DNA from: an uncultured Clostridia bacterium | Lineage (GTDB): Bacteria; Bacillota; Clostridia; Oscillospirales; Acutalibacteraceae | Length of the DNA stretch: 64,000 nucleotides | Assembly: GCA_944385055.1 (NCBI GenBank) | Contig: CALWVT010000002.1 | Span: forward strand, 1 to 64,000 | Direction: 5' to 3' | Shown here: positions 8,092 to 15,446 of the stretch, one piece after another | Position numbering within the stretch: the stretch's first letter is position 1 | Layout: each line of letters opens with the position of its first letter | The notes under the pieces: generated by a model | The model's input: the letters and a program-made list of their open reading frames with translations, nothing else | Told to the model about the DNA's origin: nothing | Database searches by the model: none | Made by a program: the position numbers and the translations under genes

Positions 8092-10758
8092 TTACAGCGC
8101 CCGCGCAAGAAACGGGAACCCGTAAAGCAAAAATAGAAGCCCGAAAAATACGATGCCGAACACGACCTTCGCCGCGGGTGCGAGGCACACCGCCACCCGG
8201 CCGCGCCGCCGGGAAAGCGCCGCGGCAAAGAGGACGAGCGCCAAAACGCCGAGCGCGCTCAAGAGGAGCCCGGCAAACAGCCCCTGCGGCACGACCGTGA
8301 CCGCGACCGTGTTTTCCCCGGCCTTGACCGGCACGGCCAAAAATTCCCCGAGCGCCGCCGCGGTGTCCACGGATTCGCCATTGACCGTCGCCGTGATGTC
8401 CCCGCTTTTGCCTGTCGGCAGCACGAGCCAGCCGTCCTGCGGCGCGTTCACGGTGGCCGTGACGGTGTTCCCGGCAATCGAGGCCGAAACGCCGCCGGCC
8501 GGTGCGAGCACGGAGCTTAGCCGCGCGTGGGGCAGGGCCGCGACGCCGAACGACGTCAACGCCGCGTCGCACAGCACGTCGACCTCGACTTTCACCGGCG
8601 TCTGTTCGAACGTGCCGAGCGCCAGGATGCCGTTTTGCCCCGACGTCGGGTAGCTCTGCGCGAGGACCTTCCCGTTGACCGTGACGCGGCACACGTTTTG
8701 CGGCGATTTCCCCGCGATGCTGCTCGTAATCGGCGCGTGGCAGTCGAAGTAAAGCGTCGCGCGCGGCCCGGCCGGGATTTCGTACGTCAGCCGTTCCCCC
8801 TTCGAGACCGAAACGCTGCCGTCCGCCGCGGGCGCGAACGTCCCGCCCTCGACGGTTGTGGGGGAGAAGCGGTCAAAGAGCGGCCCGGTCTCCCCGAACA
8901 GCGCGCGGACGGCGGCCTGCTGCTGCTCGAACCGGTCGCCGGAAAGCGAGAGGCTGTCCCCGATGCCCTTCGCGAAAAAGCCGTACGGCAGCGCGTAGGG
9001 CTGGCGGACGATCTGGTACGTGCCGTTTTCGTAGACGACGTCGCGGCCGCCGTTCTGGTCGGGTGTGATGACGCTGTACTGCTGCGAAAGCAGCGCGTCG
9101 GACAGAAGCGTCCCGCCGGAAGAGCGGATTTCCATCCACGTCGTCGAGTAGCCGAGCGCCTGCATCGCGTGCATGTAGCCCGCGTCCGTCAAGGACGTGT
9201 AGTGCCCGACCGTCGCATAGCCGAGGCCGCCCAGAAGGTTCGGGTCAAAGTAGAGATTTTCCGTCTTCACGCGGTAGGGCGTGTCCTGCTCGATGCGGCC
9301 GGAGAGGTCGAGCGCCTGCGAGAAATTGTCCCCCGAAAGCGTCGCGGGGGTTAAAAACGAGCGCGCCTGGAACCCGACTTCCGAGAGAACGAGCACGCAC
9401 AGGAAAATGCTCACGAGGCGCCGCGAAAGCTGCCGCCTGCGGTAGAAGAACAGCACGAGGAAATAGAGGGCAAGCAGCGGCAGGATCACCCACAAAGAGA
9501 GCAAAAGCGCCGGGTTATCGCTCCAGAAATTCCCATAGTACCGGCTGAGTACCGCGCGGTTGGTGGAAAGCAGCACGCACGCTTCCACCGAGACGGCGGC
9601 GCACAGAAGGACCGACACAACCCACGGCACGCGGCGGCTTTTTTCGAGCCGCGGCGCGCGCCCGCTCTCGTTTAGGTGCTGCGCGGCGAGCAAGAGCCCC
9701 ATCATCGTCAGCATGTACCCGAACCGCACGGGGAACGCCTGGTAGCTGCCGAGGTGCCACATCGCGTCGACCGGGTCAATCCACACGGGCACTAACAGCA
9801 GAAGGTCCACGCAGAAAAGCGCCGTCGCCGTGCGCGTCTTGCGGCCGGATAAGAGATACAGCGGGATTGCCGCGGCCGAGAGCGCCGTACACAGCCACAC
9901 GGGCAGCGTCGTATTCAGCCGCGTGAAAAGATTTAGCCGCTGTAAATTTTCGACGAGGCTCCCCGTCCGGCCGGAGTGGAGGTATTGGAACAAAGACGGC
10001 AGCCACACAACCCCCGTCAAAAGCAGCGCAACCGCGACGGAAAGCCCCAGCAGCACGAGCCGCGGCCCCTGCGCCGCTTTCGGCGTCGCGACCCAGAGGA
10101 ACGCGCCGGCCGCGAGCACGAGCCAGAAAAACACCATCGCGGACAGGTAAAAATTCAGCACGACCATCGCCGCGAGCGCGAGCGTGAACAGCACCGCCCG
10201 CCCCTCACGCCACAGCGCCCGCGCGCCCAAAAGCAGCACGGGGAACCACGCGAGCACGTCGAGCCACACGGTGTTCTGCGCGTAGAGCAGCGCGAAGCCG
10301 CAAAACGCGTACGAGTCCGCAAGGCACACGACCTGGGGGAGGGAGAGGTTTCGGAAGCAGCGCCGAAACAGCGCCGCGGCCGATAAAGCGGCGAGCGCGA
10401 GCTTTGAGAGTGTCAGCAGGTTAAACGCAAAATAAAACGCGGCCTTCGGCACGAGCAGCGCGAACGGCACGTGCAAAGGGCTTGCGAGGAAGAAAAAGAA
10501 CACGCCCCAAAAGCTCATGCCGCCGGCGTTTGCCTGGTTCCACAGCATCGAGTCGTTTCCCGCAAGGATCTCCTGGAAATCCATCAAAAGCGGCAGCACC
10601 TGGTGGTTCGCGTCGCCCCACGCGAGCGTGCCGTCGCCGAACGGGTAGAGGTGGTCGAGGGCGAAAAGCAAAAGCAGAAATCCCGCGGCCGCCGCCGGTG
10701 CGAGCGCGAGCGCCCAGATAGACGGCAGGTTCCGCGCCGTTTTGTGCGTTGTTTCCAT
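8092..10758 (-). CDS. YfhO-family polytopic membrane protein
   Basis: 888 residues. The N-terminal two thirds contain about a dozen hydrophobic helices with the YfhO hallmark near the start (FGDGTLAWGDANHQVLPLL). An extracytoplasmic region follows, and the C terminus ends with one to two helices. YfhO proteins are GT-C-fold membrane proteins linked in Bacilli to lipid-linked glycosylation of lipoteichoic acid; that role is inferred here. Single gene. The leader carries a stable hairpin (10788-10825) just upstream of an AAGGAGGGG ribosome site. Confidence 0.85.
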   Translation of the reverse strand: METTHKTARNLPSIWALALAPAAAAGFLLLLFALDHLYPFGDGTLAWGDANHQVLPLLMDFQEILAGNDSMLWNQANAGGMSFWGVFFFFLASPLHVPFALLVPKAAFYFAFNLLTLSKLALAALSAAALFRRCFRNLSLPQVVCLADSYAFCGFALLYAQNTVWLDVLAWFPVLLLGARALWREGRAVLFTLALAAMVVLNFYLSAMVFFWLVLAAGAFLWVATPKAAQGPRLVLLGLSVAVALLLTGVVWLPSLFQYLHSGRTGSLVENLQRLNLFTRLNTTLPVWLCTALSAAAIPLYLLSGRKTRTATALFCVDLLLLVPVWIDPVDAMWHLGSYQAFPVRFGYMLTMMGLLLAAQHLNESGRAPRLEKSRRVPWVVSVLLCAAVSVEACVLLSTNRAVLSRYYGNFWSDNPALLLSLWVILPLLALYFLVLFFYRRRQLSRRLVSIFLCVLVLSEVGFQARSFLTPATLSGDNFSQALDLSGRIEQDTPYRVKTENLYFDPNLLGGLGYATVGHYTSLTDAGYMHAMQALGYSTTWMEIRSSGGTLLSDALLSQQYSVITPDQNGGRDVVYENGTYQIVRQPYALPYGFFAKGIGDSLSLSGDRFEQQQAAVRALFGETGPLFDRFSPTTVEGGTFAPAADGSVSVSKGERLTYEIPAGPRATLYFDCHAPITSSIAGKSPQNVCRVTVNGKVLAQSYPTSGQNGILALGTFEQTPVKVEVDVLCDAALTSFGVAALPHARLSSVLAPAGGVSASIAGNTVTATVNAPQDGWLVLPTGKSGDITATVNGESVDTAAALGEFLAVPVKAGENTVAVTVVPQGLFAGLLLSALGVLALVLFAAALSRRRGRVAVCLAPAAKVVFGIVFFGLLFLLYGFPFLARAL

Positions 10759-10787
10759 GGCACAAATCCCCTCCTTTTTGAAAAGAG

Positions 10788-10825
10788 CCCGGGATTTTTC
10801 ATTGCATCAAACAAAAATCCCAGGG
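10788..10825 (-). promoter_or_regulatory. Leader hairpin upstream of yfhO
   Basis: CCCGGGATTTTT (10788-10799) is nearly perfectly complementary to AAAAATCCCAGGG (10813-10825), loop 13 nt. On the minus-strand transcript it sits just before the ribosome site and is followed by a pyrimidine run (TCTTTTC), so it may act as an attenuator. Confidence 0.45.
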
Positions 10826-11095
10826 TCCTACTCTCTATTCTAACAGGGAAATTTGGGATTATAATTCTTTCTGAGAATCATACGCCGGAAACCGGCAGAA
10901 TGTTTCCATGGTGCGTCCGCACAAAAAAGCCGCGCCGGGGAAGGAAAGGGAATCGTCTTCTCGCGGGTGTTGTTTTTCCGCGCTTCGAACAGAAACGAAG
11001 GGGAATGGATTTTGGGCCGTGCCGCCCGGAAAGGCAGGCGCCCCCTTTTGCGGCCCGCGCCAAAACCGCGGCGGGGCCGTGCGCAGTAGTCGTTT

Positions 11096-11145
11096 CTTTT
11101 CTTTTCTTTTCTTTTCTTTTCTTTACTTTTCTTTACTTTACTTTG
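11096..11145. repeat. Pentanucleotide tract (CTTTT/CTTTA/CTTTG), ten units
   Basis: Ten consecutive 5 bp units: five CTTTT, then CTTTA, CTTTT, CTTTA, CTTTA, CTTTG, preceded by TTT. One strand is almost pure pyrimidine. Such tracts change length by slippage. It lies about 340 bp upstream of yfhO and just downstream, in the minus direction, of the DUF308 terminator. Confidence 0.95.
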
Positions 11146-11160
11146 TCGAATTCTGTATAC

Positions 11161-11211
11161 AAAAAAGGCGAATCTGCCGACAGAAATCGCGTTTGTGTCG
11201 ACAGATTCACC
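11161..11211 (-). terminator. Intrinsic terminator for the DUF308 gene transcript
   Basis: On the minus strand, GGTGAATCTGTCGACA (11211-11196) pairs over 16 bp (two G-T pairs) with 11182-11167 and is followed by TTTTTT (11166-11161). It implies a 250 nt 3' untranslated region after the DUF308 stop. Confidence 0.85.
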
Positions 11212-11321
11212 CATTTACATATTAAATTTGGAAAATATTTTCATTCTATATCCCGCAAATAGATACCCAGCATCCGCAAAAAACGCGCGGGCAGGGCGCG
11301 GGAAATCCCCGCGGAGGCCGG

Positions 11322-11363
11322 TTTTCCACAGCTTTTCACAGCATTTCAACAGGGTTTTCCACA
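11322..11363 (+). other. Phased cluster of DnaA-box-like 9-mers
   Basis: Two matches to TTWTNCACA (TTTTCCACA at 11322-11330 and 11355-11363), with CTTTTCACA at 11332 (one mismatch) and ATTTCAACA at 11343 (two mismatches) between them. Starts are 10, 11 and 12 bp apart, about one helical turn, all on the same strand. No dnaA gene is nearby, so a DnaA-binding cluster is more likely than the chromosomal origin; function is inferred. Confidence 0.5.
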
Positions 11364-11459
11364 TGCGGGAAATCGCGCAAAAAAGCATCGGATTGCCCGC
11401 GAAAACGCCCGTTTCAGGGCCTTTTTTGCAGACTTTTCGCAAAAGCGCCCGCGCGTTTT

Positions 11460-12026
11460 TTACGGCGTTTTCGGCCGGTACAGCGAGAGAAAAAGATCAA
11501 AGCCGCCCAAAACGAGCAGCGCGATGCCGGCAAACAGCCACAGCGCCACGGTGGTGGGAAACGGGTTCCCAATCAAAACGGCCGCGCAGAGGATCGACGC
11601 CGCCGCGCTGAGCGCCGCCCCCTTCCACCCGGCCGCGTGCAGGCGGAACCGGTCCGCCGCGAACTGGATTTTTCCGACGCCAACGACCAGGATGGCGGCG
11701 CCGTACAGCGTCGCGAGCACGGGGAACGTCTCTAAAAACCACGACGAATGGAACGCGCAGAACGCGCCGGCCAGAAGCAGCAAAAGCCCCTGCGTCAGAA
11801 GGCTGCCGGCCGCGGCCTGCGGCGGGTCGAGCCGGAAATACTGCACGAGCTGCACGATGCCGAACACGATTAGGGCAATGCCCGAGACGATCAGGATGCC
11901 GGATGTAAATTCGACGGGATTTAGAAGCAAAAGGATGCCGACGACCGCCTCGATGGCGCCCGTAAATAGGAGCATGTGCTTGCGCATCGTGTTCGTCTGT
12001 TTTTGTTCTGTCTGGAGCTTGCGCAT
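11460..12026 (-). CDS. DUF308 (HdeD-like) membrane protein
   Basis: 188 residues with about six hydrophobic helices arranged as repeated two-helix units, matching the DUF308/HdeD family (AIEAVVGILLLLNPVEFTSG, VSGIALIVFGIVQLVQYF). Function in Firmicutes is unknown; E. coli HdeD is linked to acid resistance. Start ATG 12026 has GGGAGG 6 nt upstream. A single gene ending in a long 3' untranslated region that includes the DnaA-box-like cluster. Confidence 0.82.
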   Translation of the reverse strand: MRKLQTEQKQTNTMRKHMLLFTGAIEAVVGILLLLNPVEFTSGILIVSGIALIVFGIVQLVQYFRLDPPQAAAGSLLTQGLLLLLAGAFCAFHSSWFLETFPVLATLYGAAILVVGVGKIQFAADRFRLHAAGWKGAALSAAASILCAAVLIGNPFPTTVALWLFAGIALLVLGGFDLFLSLYRPKTP

Positions 12027-12115
12027 CGTGTACCTCCCGGAAACTTAAAGCATGCCCCTATTGTAACGGCTGCGCCCGGCATTCGTCAAGCGGGAAATCC
12101 GCTCCGCGGCGGCGC

Positions 12116-12574
12116 CTAGGCTTCTGGGCTTTCCCGCTCGAAACGCGAGAGCTTTCGCCAGAACGGGAGAAACAGCGCGACCGCGGCCGCCATCGCCCCG
12201 AGGTCGGCGGCCGGCGTTGCCCAAACGATGCCGTTGACCCCGGCGAGGTGGTTTAGGAGGAACATCAGCGGGATATCGAGCCCGCCTTTGCGCAGAAGCG
12301 ACAGCACCGCCGGCTTTCCCTTTTGGCCGACGGATTGAAACGCGGTGATTGCCAGCATCGTCACGGAAATGCAGGGCCCGGTCAGGCAGATAATCCGCTG
12401 GAACAGCTGCCCGTACCGCACGGTGGCGTCGTCGTCGATCTGGCCGATGAAGAACGTGTCGGCCATGTTGTAGACGACCGTAATCAGCTGGCTTATGACT
12501 GTCGGCACGACGAGCGACAGCACCGCGCGGCCGACGGGCGCGTCTTCGAATAAACTTTCCTCTTTCGTCTTCAC
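12116..12574 (-). pseudogene. MATE-family efflux transporter with a large in-frame internal deletion
   Basis: About 152 residues against about 450 for MATE transporters. The first 50 residues are a normal MATE N terminus (helix 1, LSLVVPTVISQLITVVYNM then ADTFFIGQI). At about 12415-12425 the frame jumps directly to the MATE C terminus (YGQLFQRIICLTGP, AFQSVGQKGKPAVLSLLRKG, ending in the last helices). Roughly 290-300 residues, helices 2-9, are missing while the frame is kept. Start GTG 12574 has GGGAGGG 8 nt upstream and overlaps the GNAT stop (GTGA), so it is still coupled to its operon. Almost surely not a working transporter; a population deletion or an assembly collapse are alternatives. 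Confidence 0.85.
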
Positions 12575-13062
12575 GGCTGCGTCCCTCCCGGCGTTTTCGC
12601 CTGCGGCAGTTTCAGCATGTCCGGCATGTCCACAAAGCCGAGCGCGCGGTAGAGCGCCCGGCCCGCGTCGGACGTTTCGAGGTAGATTTTCGAAATGCCC
12701 CGCCGCTTGGCCTCGTTTACGAGCCACCCGACGACCGCGCGGCCGACGCCCCGCCCGCGGAATGCCGGCTTTGTGTAGATGTTCATCAGATACGCGCATC
12801 GCCCGGTCGGGTTATCCGGCGAGGGCATCTCGGGGTAGAAGCACACGCCGCCGCAGCCGGCCCGCACGCCGTCGAGCCGCGCAAAGCAGGCGAGGTGCCC
12901 GCCGCGGGGGAGTTCTGTCTCGTAATACCGGCGGTTTGCCTCGCGCAGCGCGTCGAGCGGCGTGTCGATGGGGATTGAAAACACCGCGTGGAGCACCTCC
13001 ATGCGCCACTGCAGCAGGGTGCCGAGGTCCCGGGGCGTGGCCGGTTCGATTTGCAGGTTCAT
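12571..13062 (-). CDS. GNAT-family N-acetyltransferase
   Basis: 163 residues, one GNAT domain. The acetyl-CoA pyrophosphate loop is FRGRGVGRAVVGWL (RxxGxG/A type), preceded by the beta-4 strand YLMNIYTKPA. Substrate unknown. Start ATG 13062 overlaps the stop of the adenylation gene (ATGA) and has AAGGAGG upstream; its own stop overlaps the MATE remnant start (GTGA). Tight coupling suggests it acts on the product of the adenylation enzyme (inference). Confidence 0.88.
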   Translation of the reverse strand: MNLQIEPATPRDLGTLLQWRMEVLHAVFSIPIDTPLDALREANRRYYETELPRGGHLACFARLDGVRAGCGGVCFYPEMPSPDNPTGRCAYLMNIYTKPAFRGRGVGRAVVGWLVNEAKRRGISKIYLETSDAGRALYRALGFVDMPDMLKLPQAKTPGGTQP

Positions 13063-14537
13063 AGCCGCGCGCCCTCCTTGAGCACGACCGGCAGCTTTTG
13101 AAGGTCCGGTTTCCCGTTGGCGTTTAAAGGGAGGTGGTCCATCTCGACGAAAAATTCGGGGATCATAAACGCGGGCAGATTTTCCGAAAGCGCGCGCCGG
13201 AGTGCGGACACCTTGAGCCCCGCCCCGGCCGGCACGACGTAGGCCGTCATGTAGGAGAGGCCCGCCTCGTCCCTGCACGCGCGCACGACGGCCTGCCGCA
13301 CGCCCGCACAGCGGTACAGCCGCGACTCGACCTCGGACACCTCCACGCGCTTGCCGTAAATCATGATCTGCGTGTCCTTGCGGTGCAGAAACGCGAGGTT
13401 GCCGTCGGGCAGCCGGTAGCCCAAATCGCCGCTGTGGTAGCGCACGCGGCCGTCGGGCAGCGTCTCGAACGCCGCGTTTTCCGATTCGTGGCCGCCGATG
13501 TAGCCCATCGAAACCCCGCCGCCCAAAATGCACAGCTCGCCGGTCCGGCCGTCCGGCACCGCGCGGCCGGCCGCGTCGAGGATTTCGATCTGGGTCCCCA
13601 AAACCGGGCGCCCGATCGGGTACGTGCCGTCGTCTAGCACGGTGCCGCCGTTGCAGCGGTAGTACGACGCGCACACGGTCGTCTCCGACGGGCCGTACGT
13701 GTTGTAGACTTCCGCCTGCGCGAGCAGATGGTCCACGTAAACGCCCCGCAGCACGTCGCCGCCGCTGATTAAAAGCCGCAAAGAGGACGGGATTTCCGGC
13801 AGATGGTTCATCTCGGCTAGAAGGTACGGGAAGCCGCTGAGCATCGTGACCCCGTGGCGCTCCACAAACGCCATCAAGGAGGAGAGGTCCGCCCGCTCCT
13901 CTGCCGGCGGGATCGCGAGCGCCGCGCCGGAGAGAAGGCTCGCGAACACCTCCTCGACGAAGATATCAAACGAGCACACCGAGTTTTGCAGCATCACGTC
14001 GCCCGGGCCCGGGTGGAATTCTGCCGCAAACGCCCGCACGTAGTGGCAGACGTTGCGGTTTTTCACACAGACGCCCTTCGGGCGGCCCGTCGTGCCGGAC
14101 GTATACAGCACGTACGCCGGGCGTTCCGGGTCGAAAACGGCCTCCCGCTTTTGAGACGGCGCCTCCACGCCGCAGATCTCGCAGTCCGTGCAGCGCAGCG
14201 GGAAGCCCGCGAGTTTTTCGGCAAACGCCTGCTCGGTCAGGATAAAGTCCACGTCTGCCTCCGCCATCATGTCGTGGATGCGGCCGGACGGGAAGTCCGG
14301 CTCGGCGGGGATGTAGCAGCCGCCGCATTGGAGGACGGCCAGGATCGCGGCGATCATCTCCGCGCGGTGGCGCATCACGATGCCGATGTTCGACACCGTT
14401 TCCGGGAAACTCGCGGCGATGCGGTCCACTAAGCCGGCGAGTTCCCCGAACGTCATCGTGCGGCCGTCCTCGAGGATGGCGGGGGCATCCCAATTGGCGG
14501 CCGCGGCCGCCTGGAATTGTGCGTAAATCGTGTCCAT
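13059..14537 (-). CDS. Stand-alone amino-acid adenylation (AMP-binding) enzyme
   Basis: 492 residues, ANL superfamily. Core motifs: A3 YTSGTTGRPKGV, A5 NTYGPSETTV, A7 YHSGDLG, A8 around GKRVEVSEVE, and A10 NGKPDLQKL with the catalytic lysine. It ends right after A10, so there is no fused carrier or condensation domain; length and order resemble DltA (D-alanine-carrier ligase) and free-standing NRPS A domains. Partner carrier protein and substrate are not identifiable; no carrier gene lies next to it. Start ATG 14537 with GAAGGTG upstream. Lies 14 bp after the esterase and overlaps the GNAT gene. Confidence 0.85.
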   Translation of the reverse strand: MDTIYAQFQAAAAANWDAPAILEDGRTMTFGELAGLVDRIAASFPETVSNIGIVMRHRAEMIAAILAVLQCGGCYIPAEPDFPSGRIHDMMAEADVDFILTEQAFAEKLAGFPLRCTDCEICGVEAPSQKREAVFDPERPAYVLYTSGTTGRPKGVCVKNRNVCHYVRAFAAEFHPGPGDVMLQNSVCSFDIFVEEVFASLLSGAALAIPPAEERADLSSLMAFVERHGVTMLSGFPYLLAEMNHLPEIPSSLRLLISGGDVLRGVYVDHLLAQAEVYNTYGPSETTVCASYYRCNGGTVLDDGTYPIGRPVLGTQIEILDAAGRAVPDGRTGELCILGGGVSMGYIGGHESENAAFETLPDGRVRYHSGDLGYRLPDGNLAFLHRKDTQIMIYGKRVEVSEVESRLYRCAGVRQAVVRACRDEAGLSYMTAYVVPAGAGLKVSALRRALSENLPAFMIPEFFVEMDHLPLNANGKPDLQKLPVVLKEGARL

Positions 14538-14551
14538 AGGGGCACCTTCTT

Positions 14552-15226
14552 TCATCGGTTTAAAATCCACAAAAGGCCGGCGGCGCTGCGCTCGAGCGCG
14601 TGCTGGAAGTGGTTTCCGGGGTTTATTTCGAAGACCGTCTCGATGCCCCGGCTTTTAAAAAACGCTTCGATTGCCTGCGTATTCTGCCGCACGGGCTGCA
14701 AAAATGGATTGCGCGTCTTGTCCTCTTTGCTCCCGAGCGAAAAATACATGCAGTCGGGGGCTTTCAGCGGCGTGTGCGAGAAGACGAACGCCTGGAAATC
14801 CGGGAACCACAAAGACCCCGACATGCTCGCGATGCGGGAGAACACGTCGGTCTTGTAGATTGCGTAGACGGCAAACAGCCCCGCGAGCGAATACCCCGCA
14901 AGCCCGCGCCACGACGGGGCGCCCGGCAGATGCTTTTCCGCTTCGGGCAGGATGCTTTCGAGCAGAAGCGCCAGATAATCGTCCGCGCCGCCCGTGCACG
15001 GCGTGTCGTTTTTGGAGATCGGCGGGATCTCCCACGGCGCCATGTCGTGGTCCCAGGAAAGGTCACTGACCGCAATGAGCGAAAAGTCCCGGCAGCCGCC
15101 CGCCTGCAGGCGCTCGTAGACATCGCGGCCCTCGTGGCCGTAGGTGTTTAGATAAATGGCCGGGCTGTTCGGTTCATTCGCCGGGAAAATATCCACCGTC
15201 TTCTGCCGGATCGTAAGGGAAATCAT
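14552..15226 (-). CDS. Alpha/beta-hydrolase, esterase-D/IroE-like
   Basis: 224 residues. Nucleophile elbow GYSLAG (serine), candidate acid in the GSKEDKTRN region and histidine in NPGNHF near the C terminus, the layout of the esterase D/enterochelin-esterase-like family. It probably hydrolyses an ester or thioester in the cytoplasm. Start ATG 15226 is chosen because AAAGGAG lies 9 nt upstream. First gene of the operon esterase, adenylation enzyme, GNAT, MATE remnant; a thioesterase-like role for the adenylated product would fit but is inference. Confidence 0.82.
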   Translation of the reverse strand: MISLTIRQKTVDIFPANEPNSPAIYLNTYGHEGRDVYERLQAGGCRDFSLIAVSDLSWDHDMAPWEIPPISKNDTPCTGGADDYLALLLESILPEAEKHLPGAPSWRGLAGYSLAGLFAVYAIYKTDVFSRIASMSGSLWFPDFQAFVFSHTPLKAPDCMYFSLGSKEDKTRNPFLQPVRQNTQAIEAFFKSRGIETVFEINPGNHFQHALERSAAGLLWILNR

Positions 15227-15262
15227 AGGGGAAAGCTCCTTTCCATGCTTTTTGACCCTACT

Positions 15263-15292
15263 AGTATAGACGATTGGGGGGAATGGACGCAA
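15263..15292 (-). promoter_or_regulatory. Promoter of the esterase/adenylation operon
   Basis: Minus strand: TTGCGT (15292-15287), 18 bp, TATACT (15268-15263). The -35 overlaps the left arm of the dyad at 15291-15353. Confidence 0.6.
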
Positions 15293-15353
15293 GTACGCAG
15301 GATTTTTTGCGTTAGTTTCCAAAAGAAACTGTGTAAGGATTTTGTGCGTACTT
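15291..15353. promoter_or_regulatory. Nested dyad in the divergent promoter region upstream of the Shango-like operon
   Basis: Outer arms AAGTACGCA (15291-15299) and TGCGTACTT (15345-15353) are perfect inverted repeats; an inner dyad AGTTTC (15314-15319)/GAAACT (15325-15330) sits at the centre. The right outer arm abuts the -35 of the plus promoter and the left arm overlaps the -35 of the minus promoter, a placement suited to a regulator or cruciform controlling both operons. Confidence 0.55.
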
Positions 15354-15387
15354 GATTTTTAAGGGGAATCTTGTATAATTTTTATAC
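15352..15387 (+). promoter_or_regulatory. Promoter and operator-like palindrome for the Shango-like operon
   Basis: TTGATT (15352-15357), 16 bp, TATAAT (15374-15379). The -10 lies inside the perfect palindrome GTATAA-TTT-TTATAC (15373-15387), a likely repressor site. Confidence 0.6.
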
Positions 15388-15446
15388 TAAGATTTTTTCG
15401 CGGGCGGCCATTTACCGGCGCCCGCACCGAAAGGAGACGGCGCGCC

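Larger units (their letters stand above)
10759..11459. other. 701 bp gene-poor stretch between yfhO and the DUF308 gene
   Basis: No convincing gene on either strand: possible frames lack ribosome sites and have compositions set by the repeats. It holds, left to right, the yfhO leader hairpin, a ten-unit CTTTT/CTTTA tract (11096-11145), a strong minus-strand terminator (11161-11211) and a phased cluster of DnaA-box-like 9-mers (11322-11363). Confidence 0.7.

Noticed and set aside
10840-11214. 124-codon minus-strand frame running through the CTTTT tract
   Set aside because: Its Lys/Glu repeat comes from the tract, it crosses a terminator and has no ribosome site or known similarity.
11322-11363. 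Chromosomal replication origin
   Set aside because: No dnaA, dnaN, rpmH or rnpA nearby and no AT-rich unwinding region next to the boxes; kept only as a DnaA-box-like cluster.
11215-11442. 75-codon minus-strand frame covering the DnaA-box-like cluster
   Set aside because: Only a TTG start without a ribosome site; the peptide repeats come from the boxes. It lies in the 3' untranslated region of the DUF308 gene.
12575-12799. N-terminal extension of the MATE remnant
   Set aside because: It runs through the GNAT gene in another frame and has Arg-rich shadow composition; GTG 12574 with a ribosome site is the start.
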